A DNA stretch of 64,000 nucleotides. Origin: JAZKID01 sp963714065 (GTDB taxonomy: Bacteria; Pseudomonadota; Alphaproteobacteria; Rhizobiales; UBA4765). A program made the translations under genes and the position numbers. Shown here piece after piece: positions 1-8,175 of this stretch. The notes under the pieces are model-generated. The model searched no databases. It had not been told where the DNA came from and saw only the letters and a list, made by a program, of their open reading frames with translations. The stretch is from assembly GCA_963714065.1 (NCBI GenBank), contig OY970226.1, positions 558,001 through 622,000 of the forward strand, in the 5' to 3' direction. Each line of letters begins with the position of its first letter. The stretch's first letter is position 1.

Positions 1-1617
1 TTTGCCAGTGGGATCCCCGGTCTGACGCGCAAGATCGCGAAGCGCGGGAAGGCTGATGTTTGCATCTCTTAGTTTTTTCAGATCCAACTGGTCAAGATAG
101 AGAATTCCAATATTGGCCGGAGGACGCTGCGTGTAATCGTCGCGATAAAGTGCGTATAACCCCTTGATGAAGTCCAGAGCATCTCTTGCTGTATCGATCG
201 CAAATGCATTACCCGATGTCGTATCCGCAGCCGCACTGATGTTGAAATGATCATTGAGCGAGAACGCCTTGTATCCTTTCACGAACGCCATATGATCGGC
301 GCCGGCTTCCGGTCTGGGCCCGGGTTTGTAGGACATGATATCCCAGATATCACGCAGATCGAGACCGTTGACGGCATTTGCGCCGTTCGTGGTGCTTAAG
401 CGCGAATTCCCAAGCTTATCGGCTGTTAGATTGCCGTTCGCATCCGCGCCAAGCTCTGCCCATTTCTGCTTGAGCAGAGTGAAATCGACATTGCCTTGTC
501 TCAATTTGTCCTGATCGAGATTATTCAGGTTTATCGAGGTCGCTATAATCTCGCCTTGAGAGTCACGCCGTACCGGCGCATCGCTCTTGCGGAAACGCTC
601 ATAGAACTTGGTCATCCATGCTACGATTTCAACCTGGCTGTCGGCACGATATGCGTATACTCCATTTTTCGTATCCAAGGCGGCAGAGCTGAGCAGATCG
701 TCGATCAGGGGAGAAAATTGCGGTTGTGAGAAATCAAACGGAATATACGGCATGCGGTCTTTATTGATGAGCAGGTTGCGCAAATCGTTGGCATCGAATC
801 CCGGTTTGTTATGTGGATTGAGTTGAATGGTGAAACTGGATGGCGACAGGAAACCGACATTGCCTGTCAGATTCGAAAGGTCAGTAAGGGCATTCAGACT
901 GATATTCGCAGCTTTCAGCTTGTCCTGGTCAAGCTTGCTCAGGTCGAGCGTGAGAAGGTTCGGGTTTCGCTGCTTCTGGGCTGCATCCGTATAGAAAGCG
1001 AAAAGCTCGCTGATAAGAGCGGCCGCCTCGCCGCCATCGATCGTTGATTTATCGCCCGAGGATGCCGCAATCTGGCGGAAGCGGTCTATAAATTTCAAGT
1101 CTGCTGGAGTGAATTGGGAATACTGCTCGAAAACTTGATCATCCGTTTTACCGTTAGCGAACGAAATATAAGCCTGGTAATTGGTAAAGCTGACATAGGT
1201 CAGATCATTATTCGAATTGCGCTTGATCAGCGTAACCGGTTTCGTGCCATCCGGCTGCATCAGGTTGGTGACTTTATTCGCAAGCCCGCTGGTGCCGATC
1301 TTGAATATCCGGCTATCGCTGAACCCTAAGTCCTTCGTTAACTTTTTGTACAAATCGGGGCTGAGAGTGACTGATTGGCCATTCGCAGTCAGGATGATGG
1401 AAAGCGGTGTATTGGAAATTTGAGGCTCGGGATCGGAAGGCGTTGGCGCGGGCGTGACGACGATCGGGCGCACCACAGTACTGCGCTCGATCAATCCCGT
1501 CAGCCCTTGCGGCTGAAGGACGGTACCCTGCTGATTGATGGCCGCATCAAATCTGGGCAGTAACGGGTTTGTTTGCCGGTTTGCCGGTCTGGATAAATTC
1601 AGTGATACGCTAACCAT
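1..1617 (-). CDS. EF-hand-like repeat protein, paralogue A (C-terminus beyond window)
   Basis: Reading frame open from ATG at 1617 to the left edge, 539 codons, so the C-terminus is missing. I do not recognise a named family. It is clearly paralogous to the gene at 2212-3711: both share motifs such as LDxDKLxxxNI, KQKW or QQKW, and GLxLxDIxDxM. The LDxDKLxxxN(I/V) motif recurs near bases 925-955, 497-530 and 75-105, giving a repeat period of roughly 140 residues. Each repeat ends in a degenerate acidic loop (for example ADANGN) resembling an EF-hand or dockerin loop. No signal peptide or membrane segment is visible. There is no strong ribosome-binding site at 1617. An out-of-frame ATG at 1684 has a good AGGGAG site but is followed by only eight codons, so the 5' end may be frameshifted. 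Calcium binding is inferred, not shown. Confidence 0.75.
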   Translation of the reverse strand, partial: MVSVSLNLSRPANRQTNPLLPRFDAAINQQGTVLQPQGLTGLIERSTVVRPIVVTPAPTPSDPEPQISNTPLSIILTANGQSVTLSPDLYKKLTKDLGFSDSRIFKIGTSGLANKVTNLMQPDGTKPVTLIKRNSNNDLTYVSFTNYQAYISFANGKTDDQVFEQYSQFTPADLKFIDRFRQIAASSGDKSTIDGGEAAALISELFAFYTDAAQKQRNPNLLTLDLSKLDQDKLKAANISLNALTDLSNLTGNVGFLSPSSFTIQLNPHNKPGFDANDLRNLLINKDRMPYIPFDFSQPQFSPLIDDLLSSAALDTKNGVYAYRADSQVEIVAWMTKFYERFRKSDAPVRRDSQGEIIATSINLNNLDQDKLRQGNVDFTLLKQKWAELGADANGNLTADKLGNSRLSTTNGANAVNGLDLRDIWDIMSYKPGPRPEAGADHMAFVKGYKAFSLNDHFNISAAADTTSGNAFAIDTARDALDFIKGLYALYRDDYTQRPPANIGILYLDQLDLKKLRDANISLPALRDLARQTGDPTGK

Positions 1618-1754
1618 ACTCAATTCACGAACAATAGACGCGGTCTTGCGTTGTGTTCTAGCGCTGCCGTGGAATTGCCTTCATCGTGCTCCCTGCTGCA
1701 TTTCAGATTGCGCAACCGGCTGATGTCGATTGTTCGTGGCGTCGTAGCTGCGGG

Positions 1755-1883
1755 TTATTTGCCGCTCCGCATCCTTTTCAGGTCGAAACGCTGCGCATTC
1801 TGCCAATCCAGCATGCCGTTAAGATCGCCGAAAACGGAAGTGATGCTCGGTGAAAGAGGTTTGTGCTGGTCTTGTGCGTTCAT
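1755..1883 (-). CDS. 42-residue hypothetical peptide upstream of paralogue A
   Basis: Short ORF with ATG at 1883 and TAA at 1755-1757. It is preceded by AGGGAG at good spacing, the same ribosome-binding sequence used by the gene at 2212-3711. The product is hydrophilic, begins MNAQDQHK and ends KRMRSGK, and contains a GDLNGMLDW stretch that loosely resembles an acidic EF-type loop. It could be a real leader or partner peptide of the repeat protein downstream, or the detached N-terminus of a broken paralogue. I recognise no family. Confidence 0.4.
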   Translation of the reverse strand: MNAQDQHKPLSPSITSVFGDLNGMLDWQNAQRFDLKRMRSGK

Positions 1884-2211
1884 ATTGGATACTCCCTGAT
1901 TTTTTTATTGTTTTTTATGAGGAAGCCAGACTAGCGAAATAAAGTATTAATTTCAATGGCTTTATAGTAAACATAAGCAATATTTCCCACTTATATTGTA
2001 TTAATATAAATAGGTAAAATATTACTTTCAGAATTATTCTTAAATTAAAGTCCGTTACTTCTATCGCTTATGACATACCATATCCGTATCTCAAAAAATA
2101 TGTTTCCATTATAAGGAAAAAATTCGCGCGCGCACGTTCATTCTTGATTCACCATGAATGGTGGCATTCAAGCGGTCGCGATTAACATTGGCGAAAAATG
2201 AAACGTTACGC
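1884..2211. other. AT-rich intergenic region between the two repeat-protein genes
   Basis: About 330 bases with no convincing gene on either strand. It is markedly AT-rich from about 1900 to 2120, unlike the flanking genes, and should hold the promoter for the minus-strand ORFs below 1883. A 6-bp perfect hairpin (CACCAT/ATGGTG) lies just downstream of the stop of the 2212-3711 gene, near 2150-2165. It has no T-run, so it is not a clear terminator. Confidence 0.5.
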
Positions 2212-3711
2212 TCAGGCCGGCAAAGTATTGGCGTTGAAATCCGGCGCCATATTCGATCTGTTGGCCATCATGTCGTAAATATCTTTCAGGCCGAGACCTG
2301 CTACCAGCAGGTCCTTACCATCGGGGCCCTGCACCTTGCGAGTCTTCAATAGCTCCGTGACTGTCAGCCTGTCTTCGTCGACAATCCTGCCTTTCGAATC
2401 CTTTTGCAGATCGAGCCATTTCTGCTGGAGGCGTTCGGGATCGATATTCGCCGCCCGCAGTTTATCGGCGTCAAGGTCGGAAAGTTTGATGAATGTTATT
2501 CTTGAATTGCCGTTATCATATCTCGGCGAGGCAGGAAGGCCGTCGCTGCGAAAACGGTCATAAAAATCGCCCAGGAATTGCTGGATTTCGAAATTCGTAT
2601 CGAGACGGTTGTCGCTTCTCACCGGCCCGACAGCGCCATAAGGAGCATAATATCCCCCGTAAGGATCAACGACATTGGGATCCATATGATCGAGGCCCGC
2701 ATAGTTCAAAAGATCGCCGACGAGAGGCGTAAAGCGCGGATCGTTGACCTGTCCCGGCGGAATAACGGGCAGACCGGTTTTATCGATGAACAATCTTGAG
2801 AAATCTTCGGGGCCGAAACCGGGCATCGATACTATTCTATAACCGCGGCGCGGCGCGGTCAGTTCCTGAACCGATACATAACCGTCGTGATTGGTATCGA
2901 GCGATCTCAAGGCCGTATAAGATATATTTTCGTTCTTTAGAAGCTGGGTACCAAGTTTGCCGAGATTTAGGCCCTTGCTCGCATCATAGGAAGAACCGGG
3001 CGGCGTGAAATATTCCTGGAACTTTTTAAGGAAATCGTTTGCTTCCGTACTATCGATCCTGGTCCTGTCGCCGCCGCGCCCAGCCGCAATGCGGAACAGA
3101 TCGAAGACATAGCTTCCGTCTCTCTGATTGCCAGTCTTGTGATAAGTATACAGATCGAAATCGGATTGACCGGAAATACCGTGGTCCTGTTGCCAGCTTT
3201 TATAATCTTCAAAGGAGACGCTGACATAAGATAAATCCGTGAGTGTGGTACCCGGCACATCGGTACGTTTTATGAGAAGGACATTGCCGAACGGATCCTC
3301 GGGCTCCAGGACTTCCACGCGGTTGGCTGCCTGAGGTTTTGCCAGATTAAAAATATCTTCATGACTCAAATTGTATTGACCTGTCCTGTAATATTTATAT
3401 TTTCCAGAATCATGCAAAAGGTAATACAAGTCAGGATTAAGAACGAGAAAGCCACCTCCGGATCTTTTTACAAGCAATGTGCTGAATGGCGTAGATTCGA
3501 CATTAATGACGGGCTCGATAGGTGTCGCGGGCGAAAAAAACGTTCCGCTCGTCTCGAGATTGGTAAATTCGTTGCCACCATTCGATTGCTCTTCCGGTAT
3601 TTCCTGCAGCGTGGCATTTACCTGGGTCAGGGTCGCGCTGAAACTCGGGGGTTTATTAAGAAGAATATTATTGGGCAGTTTTTTGCCCGATGAGGGTCCA
3701 ATAACCGACAT
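2212..3711 (-). CDS. EF-hand repeat protein, paralogue B
   Basis: 499-residue protein starting at ATG 3711, with AGGGAG eight bases upstream. Residues 272-283 form a canonical EF-hand calcium loop (DTNHDGYVSVQE). A second, degenerate loop near the C-terminus has the order KDSKGRIVDED. The LxxLDADKLRAANI motif near 2440-2485 and a related NLGKLGTQLLKNENI stretch near 2925-2970 mark two repeat units homologous to those in the gene at 1-1617. The N-terminal 160 residues are Pro/Ser/Thr-rich and low in complexity, with no signal peptide. The function is unknown; calcium-dependent folding or binding is an inference from the EF loop. Confidence 0.8.
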   Translation of the reverse strand: MSVIGPSSGKKLPNNILLNKPPSFSATLTQVNATLQEIPEEQSNGGNEFTNLETSGTFFSPATPIEPVINVESTPFSTLLVKRSGGGFLVLNPDLYYLLHDSGKYKYYRTGQYNLSHEDIFNLAKPQAANRVEVLEPEDPFGNVLLIKRTDVPGTTLTDLSYVSVSFEDYKSWQQDHGISGQSDFDLYTYHKTGNQRDGSYVFDLFRIAAGRGGDRTRIDSTEANDFLKKFQEYFTPPGSSYDASKGLNLGKLGTQLLKNENISYTALRSLDTNHDGYVSVQELTAPRRGYRIVSMPGFGPEDFSRLFIDKTGLPVIPPGQVNDPRFTPLVGDLLNYAGLDHMDPNVVDPYGGYYAPYGAVGPVRSDNRLDTNFEIQQFLGDFYDRFRSDGLPASPRYDNGNSRITFIKLSDLDADKLRAANIDPERLQQKWLDLQKDSKGRIVDEDRLTVTELLKTRKVQGPDGKDLLVAGLGLKDIYDMMANRSNMAPDFNANTLPA

Positions 3712-3961
3712 TATACTGCTCCCTGACCTTTTCTCGCGGCCCCAGCTTATGCAAATTAAGTATTCATACAGTTAATTATCATCTAAATTTCGATTGTATA
3801 TTGCAGTATCGTGAATAAAATCAATATCTGTAAGAATATAAGCTTGGTAATAACAATTATTTAGTTCAATTATATTGCTTTTTATATATCTGGATTACCG
3901 GCAGGGGCGGAGCCGGACCCGGCTCGCAAATGCATGCAATTGCATTATGCTTTCATTCACG

Positions 3962-4840
3962 ATGAACACGTCCCCGATCAAGCTCGCCCTGGTGCAAATG
4001 AATGTCGGCAGCGACAAGGCCGCCAATCTGGACAAGGCCGAACGACTTGTCGCAACCGCAATCGAAAAGGAAAAACCGCATTGGCTTGCACTGCCGGAGA
4101 TGTTCGACTTCGCCGACAGCAATACGGACAAGCGTGCGATTGCCGAGATTTTGGGAGAAGGCCCTGCCTATCGGCTCGCGCAAACACTTGCCCGCAAATA
4201 TTCCATTCATCTGCATGCTGGAAGTTTTCACGAATGGCGGCCGGATATCCAGCGCATTTCGAATACAAGCGTGGTTTTCAATCCGCGCGGCGAGCAGATT
4301 GCGCTGTATCGCAAACTGCATCTTTTCGATATCGTGACACCTTCCGGTGTTTCCTATCAAGAGAGCGCGCATATCGCCGCCGGCGATGAAGTCGTGACTT
4401 ATCCATGCGAAGGATTAACTTTCGGATGCGCGATCTGCTACGACCTGCGCTTTCCCGAGCTTTTCCAGGCCTTGCGTTTGCGCGGCGCCGATATCATTGC
4501 CGTGCCCTCCGCTTTCACGCGCGAAACGGGGCGAGCGCATTGGGAAATCCTGCTGCGCGCGCGGGCAATCGAAACGCAATGTTATATCGCAGCACCCGCT
4601 CAAACCGGCCCCTTCATGCAAGACAACCAGCAGCGTTTCACTTTCGGACATTCTTTGATTGCCGACCCATGGGGAGACATAGCGGCGCGCTTGGAAAATG
4701 AATTGGAAAATGAATTGGAAAACGGCGATGGCTATCTTGCTGCAGAACTCGATCGTGAAAAACTAGCGCGCATACGTACCAATATGCCGCTCATGCAGCA
4801 TAGACGATTTGCTTTGCCGCAAATCGTCAAACCCGCCTGA
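3962..4840 (+). CDS. Nitrilase-superfamily amidase, Nit1 / deaminated-glutathione amidase type
   Basis: 292-residue carbon-nitrogen hydrolase with the full catalytic triad: Glu46 (LPEMF), Lys118 (YRKLHLFD) and Cys159 (CYDLRFPE). The sequence also keeps the Nit1-like segments AHWEILLRARAIETQCY and the C-terminal QHRR. Proteins of this type hydrolyse omega-amides such as deaminated glutathione, a metabolite-repair reaction in the cytosol. I chose ATG 3962 because homology begins at IKLALVQM. In-frame upstream starts (3875, 3947) add a tail without homology, and none has a clear ribosome-binding site. An unusual LENE-LENE-LENG tandem repeat sits near the C-terminus. Confidence 0.88.
   Translation: MNTSPIKLALVQMNVGSDKAANLDKAERLVATAIEKEKPHWLALPEMFDFADSNTDKRAIAEILGEGPAYRLAQTLARKYSIHLHAGSFHEWRPDIQRISNTSVVFNPRGEQIALYRKLHLFDIVTPSGVSYQESAHIAAGDEVVTYPCEGLTFGCAICYDLRFPELFQALRLRGADIIAVPSAFTRETGRAHWEILLRARAIETQCYIAAPAQTGPFMQDNQQRFTFGHSLIADPWGDIAARLENELENELENGDGYLAAELDREKLARIRTNMPLMQHRRFALPQIVKPA
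4691..4723 (+). repeat. In-frame 12-bp tandem repeat inside the amidase gene
   Basis: The unit TTGGAAAATGAA occurs twice exactly (4691-4702 and 4703-4714) and is followed by a partial third copy. It encodes LENE, LENE, LENG, just before the conserved C-terminal strand. It looks like a recent slippage expansion. Confidence 0.8.
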
Positions 4841-4844
4841 TACA

Positions 4845-4946
4845 TTACAATCCTGCAACCAGCATTGCGCCGATGGGCGCTGCGCTGAATGCCGTCAGTA
4901 AGGAAAATATTGCAGTCGCAAGAAAGGCTGTAATCGTGATTTTCAT
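4845..4946 (-). CDS. 33-residue small hydrophobic (membrane) peptide
   Basis: ATG at 4946, preceded by GGGAG, and TAA at 4845-4847. The product begins MKITITAFLATAIFS and ends MLVAGL. It is almost entirely hydrophobic and would form one transmembrane helix or an uncleaved signal. It is convergent with the amidase gene, with four bases between the stops. No family is recognised. Support comes from the ribosome-binding site and the membrane-like composition only. Confidence 0.4.
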   Translation of the reverse strand: MKITITAFLATAIFSLLTAFSAAPIGAMLVAGL

Positions 4947-5148
4947 TAAAATCTCCCGTGTTCGGAAAACAGTGAACCGGAAAAGCCCGCAAGAAAGCGA
5001 AACGGGATGGTTTTTCAAATAATAAAGAAATTACAAAAAATCGCGGTTTTATTGAATCTTTGCCGCCGCCTGCGGCCAACATCATCGCTTCCTTAATGCC
5101 ACCCTGCAATATTACGCTTGCGAGTTTCAAAACATAGGAGACATAAAA

Positions 5149-5400
5149 ATGGCTACAGCTACACCGAGACCGAACACCGACATGAAAAACGAGAAAAAAG
5201 CAGTCCAGGATATTAGCGGCGAAATTTCCTATTTCGCCAATAAGGCCGGCAATGAAGTTCGGCATTATCTGGATGCCGCCAACGAACAGATCGCAACCGT
5301 GACCGACACGCTGACGGACGAAGTTCGCACCAATCCTCTTCGGACGCTTCTTACCGCTGCCGGAATAGGGTTTGTTTTGGGCGCCTTGTTCCGCAGATAA
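5149..5400 (+). CDS. ElaB/YqjD-like (DUF883-type) membrane-anchored protein
   Basis: 83 residues starting at ATG 5149 behind AGGAGA. A charged, helical N-terminal region is followed by NPLRTLLTAAGIGFVLGALFRR, the short C-terminal hydrophobic anchor ending in basic residues that is typical of ElaB/YqjD/DUF883 proteins. E. coli members are inner-membrane, stationary-phase proteins that can bind ribosomes. Whether this one does is not known. It is followed within 15 bases by a second membrane-protein gene, resembling the yqjD-yqjE arrangement. Confidence 0.75.
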   Translation: MATATPRPNTDMKNEKKAVQDISGEISYFANKAGNEVRHYLDAANEQIATVTDTLTDEVRTNPLRTLLTAAGIGFVLGALFRR

Positions 5401-5414
5401 ACGCAACGGTCAAA

Positions 5415-5825
5415 ATGAGAGAAATCGCAGTCATGCTTGGAAAAATTGCGGGACTGCTGTTATTGAAGAAAACCATGTCCGCAAGCAGTTCTCTGCTCGA
5501 GAACTTGTTTGCGGGCTTGGTCGTGGTTGCCGTTCTTTCCTTGATGGCCACGCTTTTGCTCGGCTCCCTTATTTTGGGAGGCGTAATCTTTGGCTATCAG
5601 GCCCTTCTCACTTCGGGTTATGAGGCGCAGACAGCCGCCCTGATCATGGGCGGGGCGGTATTATGCCTGCTTGTGATTATTCTGGCGGCCATTGTGCTCT
5701 GTATCCGGAAACTCCGTAAAATTCCCAAACGCCTTGTCATAAACGAGGCGCCGGCGCTGAATATCGTCAGCAATATTACGGACGCTTTTGTCGAAGGATT
5801 CCGCAGGCCGCAAGCAAGAAGATAG
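5415..5825 (+). CDS. YqjE / phage-holin-family-like inner-membrane protein
   Basis: 136 residues with two strong transmembrane segments (about residues 30-60 and 72-97) separated by a short loop, then a basic tail. Size, topology and position right after a DUF883-type gene fit YqjE or the so-called phage holin superfamily III. No catalytic motif is present. Probably co-transcribed with the upstream gene. Confidence 0.6.
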   Translation: MREIAVMLGKIAGLLLLKKTMSASSSLLENLFAGLVVVAVLSLMATLLLGSLILGGVIFGYQALLTSGYEAQTAALIMGGAVLCLLVIILAAIVLCIRKLRKIPKRLVINEAPALNIVSNITDAFVEGFRRPQARR

Positions 5826-5886
5826 ATTTTATTGCATCTTTGAAATCGGGCGGTGTAAGCTCCGCCGTCGTTTTTATGTTTAGTCC

Positions 5887-7701
5887 ATGAAATTGCCGCA
5901 ACGCTTTACGTCAGACCGGAATTACTTCTTCACGATTTTCGTGATCGGCGCGCTATTGTTTGCGACCTTCAGCACGGTACTTTACCGGCAATATAACGAA
6001 GCACGCTTTATCAACGACCGCGCCATTCATTATTACGAAATGCTGCGCCGCGCCCGGCTGATCTACATCCATCTTCTTAATATGGAAACGGGTTCACGCG
6101 GTTATCTCATGACCGGCAAGAAAAACTTTCTGACGCCTTATGAAACTTCGCAGGGCATGGTCGACGAGCATATGAATGCCGTTATCGTGATGGCGGAAGA
6201 CAACCCCGATATCAGGCAGCCGCTGGAAAATATTCGTGCGAAAGCCGACGAATTCAAAGCCCTGCTTCGCTCAGAAATCCAGCTATTCGATGCGAAAGGC
6301 AGATCTGCGGCCACGGATGCAATGCTCGAGAAGCAGAAACAGCAGATGGACGATCTGCGCGGCATGCTGGATAATTTCCTGCGCGACAGCCGGTTCAATC
6401 TTCAGAACTATCTCGACGATTCCAATACCAAGAGCAGGGAGTTTGTATCCTCGCTCACCATAGGCACGGCATTGGCCATCGGCGTCATGCTGCTGATCAC
6501 CCTGCTCGTTCTCTCCCTGCTCGCGCGCTCGCGCAGGGCGGAGGAGGAAGTGAGGCGAAGCGACGAGCGTCTCCTGGCCATCATGAACGAACTGAATGAC
6601 GGCGTGTTCGACTACGATCTGCGGAACAAGGCAATCTATTTCTCTCCCTCCTATAAATCGATGCTGGGCTACAATGATCAGGAGCATCCGGATACGATCG
6701 AAGCTTTCAGGCAGCATCTGCATCCCGACGATGCCGATATTATGTCTCCGGCTTTCACCGGCCTGCTGAACCGGCAGGCGCCTGCTTATTCTTCCGTTTT
6801 CCGCCTGCGCCATAAGGATGGCAACTGGCGATGGATCCTTTCTCGCGGCATCGGAATCTGGAACCGGAAAGGGGAGATGGAACGGCTGATCGGCGTGCAT
6901 ACCGACATCACGGAGCAGAAAAACCGCGAAGAAGAGCTCAAGCAGCTCAACAGCGATATGGAAAGTTTCATCTATATCGCTTCGCACGATCTGCGCTCGC
7001 CGCTTGTCAACCTCAAGGGTTTTGCCGGCGAGATCGAACACGCCATACGCATGGCCAAACCGACATTCGAACATGCCAAGCACGCGCTTTCGCCGGAAGA
7101 CCGTTCCGCCCTGCAACATATTTTCGAAAACGATATTCCCGAATCCTTAGGGTTCATCGGCAAGGCCGTCGGGACAATGGACAAGCTGACAAGCGCCGTT
7201 CTCGATCTTTCCCGCATCGGCAGCCGCGAGCTAAGGATGGAACCCATAGATACGAAGACGCTGGTCGAGCGCAGTATCGACGGCATGGCTTATGTCATTT
7301 CGCAAAAGGAGGCGGAGGTGGTCTGCGAATCTTTGCCGCAAATCGTTTCGGACGCGCTGTCGATCGAGCATATTTTCAACAACCTGCTCGATAATGCCTT
7401 AAAATATCTTTCTCCAGAACGGAAAGGTAAAATCACCGTCTCCTCGCAAATAACTGGCAGAGACGTCATCTTCTCTGTAAAAGACAATGGCCGCGGTATC
7501 GCCAGGGAAGATCGGAAGAAAATTTTCGAGATTTTCCGCCGCGCCCGCAATACGGGCGATGTGCATGGTCTCGGCATGGGCATGGCCTATGTCAAGGCAA
7601 CCGTGCGCAGGCTCGGCGGTTCGATATGGTTCGACTCTACGCTGAACGAGGGAACGACATTCTATTTGCGGCTTCCGGTTTTGGAAAACAAAAAGGCATA
7701 G
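5887..7701 (+). CDS. CHASE3-PAS sensor histidine kinase
   Basis: 604 residues. A TM helix (about 14-32) precedes a periplasmic CHASE3-like helical domain with the ETGSRGYLMTGKKNFLTPY signature, and a second TM helix lies at about 190-213. A PAS/PAC domain (WRWILSRG, GVHTDITEQK) leads into HisKA with phospho-acceptor His367 in SHDLRSPL. The HATPase domain has an N-box (NNLLDNALKY), a G1 box (DNGRGI) and a G2 region (GLGMGMAYVKATV). It would phosphorylate the single-domain receiver encoded 15 bases downstream, a pairing seen with phytochrome-like and CHASE3 kinases. The ligand is unknown. A short T-rich stretch precedes the start. Confidence 0.88.
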   Translation: MKLPQRFTSDRNYFFTIFVIGALLFATFSTVLYRQYNEARFINDRAIHYYEMLRRARLIYIHLLNMETGSRGYLMTGKKNFLTPYETSQGMVDEHMNAVIVMAEDNPDIRQPLENIRAKADEFKALLRSEIQLFDAKGRSAATDAMLEKQKQQMDDLRGMLDNFLRDSRFNLQNYLDDSNTKSREFVSSLTIGTALAIGVMLLITLLVLSLLARSRRAEEEVRRSDERLLAIMNELNDGVFDYDLRNKAIYFSPSYKSMLGYNDQEHPDTIEAFRQHLHPDDADIMSPAFTGLLNRQAPAYSSVFRLRHKDGNWRWILSRGIGIWNRKGEMERLIGVHTDITEQKNREEELKQLNSDMESFIYIASHDLRSPLVNLKGFAGEIEHAIRMAKPTFEHAKHALSPEDRSALQHIFENDIPESLGFIGKAVGTMDKLTSAVLDLSRIGSRELRMEPIDTKTLVERSIDGMAYVISQKEAEVVCESLPQIVSDALSIEHIFNNLLDNALKYLSPERKGKITVSSQITGRDVIFSVKDNGRGIAREDRKKIFEIFRRARNTGDVHGLGMGMAYVKATVRRLGGSIWFDSTLNEGTTFYLRLPVLENKKA

Positions 7702-7716
7702 GTTTCGGAGAAAGAA

Positions 7717-8175
7717 GTGGCCATTTTCAGTGAACAGTTTTCGATCGTCATGGTGGAAGACGACGAGGGGCATGCACGCCTGATCGAAAAAAATCTCAGG
7801 CGCGCCGGGATCGGCAACGAACTGCGCCATATCGGCAACGGCGCCGTCGCCATGGATTATTTCTTTCGCGAGGAAAACAAAAACAAGCACCACAACACGC
7901 TGGTGCTGCTCGATCTCAATCTCCCCGAAATCGACGGCTACGAAATCCTGAAACGTCTGAAGAGCGAGCCGGACACGCGCGCAATTCCGATTATCGTCCT
8001 CACGACGACCGACAACCCAAACGAGATCGAACGCTGTTATCAACTCGGCTGCAATGTCTATATTACGAAGCCGGTCGAATACGACAATTTCTCCGACGCC
8101 ATACGCAAGCTTGGCCTAATGCTCGCCATCGTCAAGGTGCCGCAGGGCCATAAACCATGGGATCGGGATGCCTGA
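7717..8175 (+). CDS. Single-domain response regulator (Rcp1/CheY-like)
   Basis: 152 residues, using GTG at 7717 with GGAGAAAGAA upstream. It is a receiver domain alone: acidic pocket VEDDE (residues 14-18), phospho-acceptor Asp66 in LLDLNLP, Thr of the VLTTT strand, and Lys in ITKPVEY. The extra loop FFREENKNKHHN is typical of Rcp1-type regulators paired with PAS or GAF kinases. It has no output domain and probably acts as a phosphorelay shuttle between the kinase upstream and the hybrid kinase that overlaps its 3' end by 8 bp. Confidence 0.88.
   Translation: MAIFSEQFSIVMVEDDEGHARLIEKNLRRAGIGNELRHIGNGAVAMDYFFREENKNKHHNTLVLLDLNLPEIDGYEILKRLKSEPDTRAIPIIVLTTTDNPNEIERCYQLGCNVYITKPVEYDNFSDAIRKLGLMLAIVKVPQGHKPWDRDA

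Noticed and set aside
496..1563. Series of short plus-strand frames in the first 1.6 kb
   Set aside because: All are shadows of the minus-strand repeat-protein gene, which has recognisable repeated motifs.
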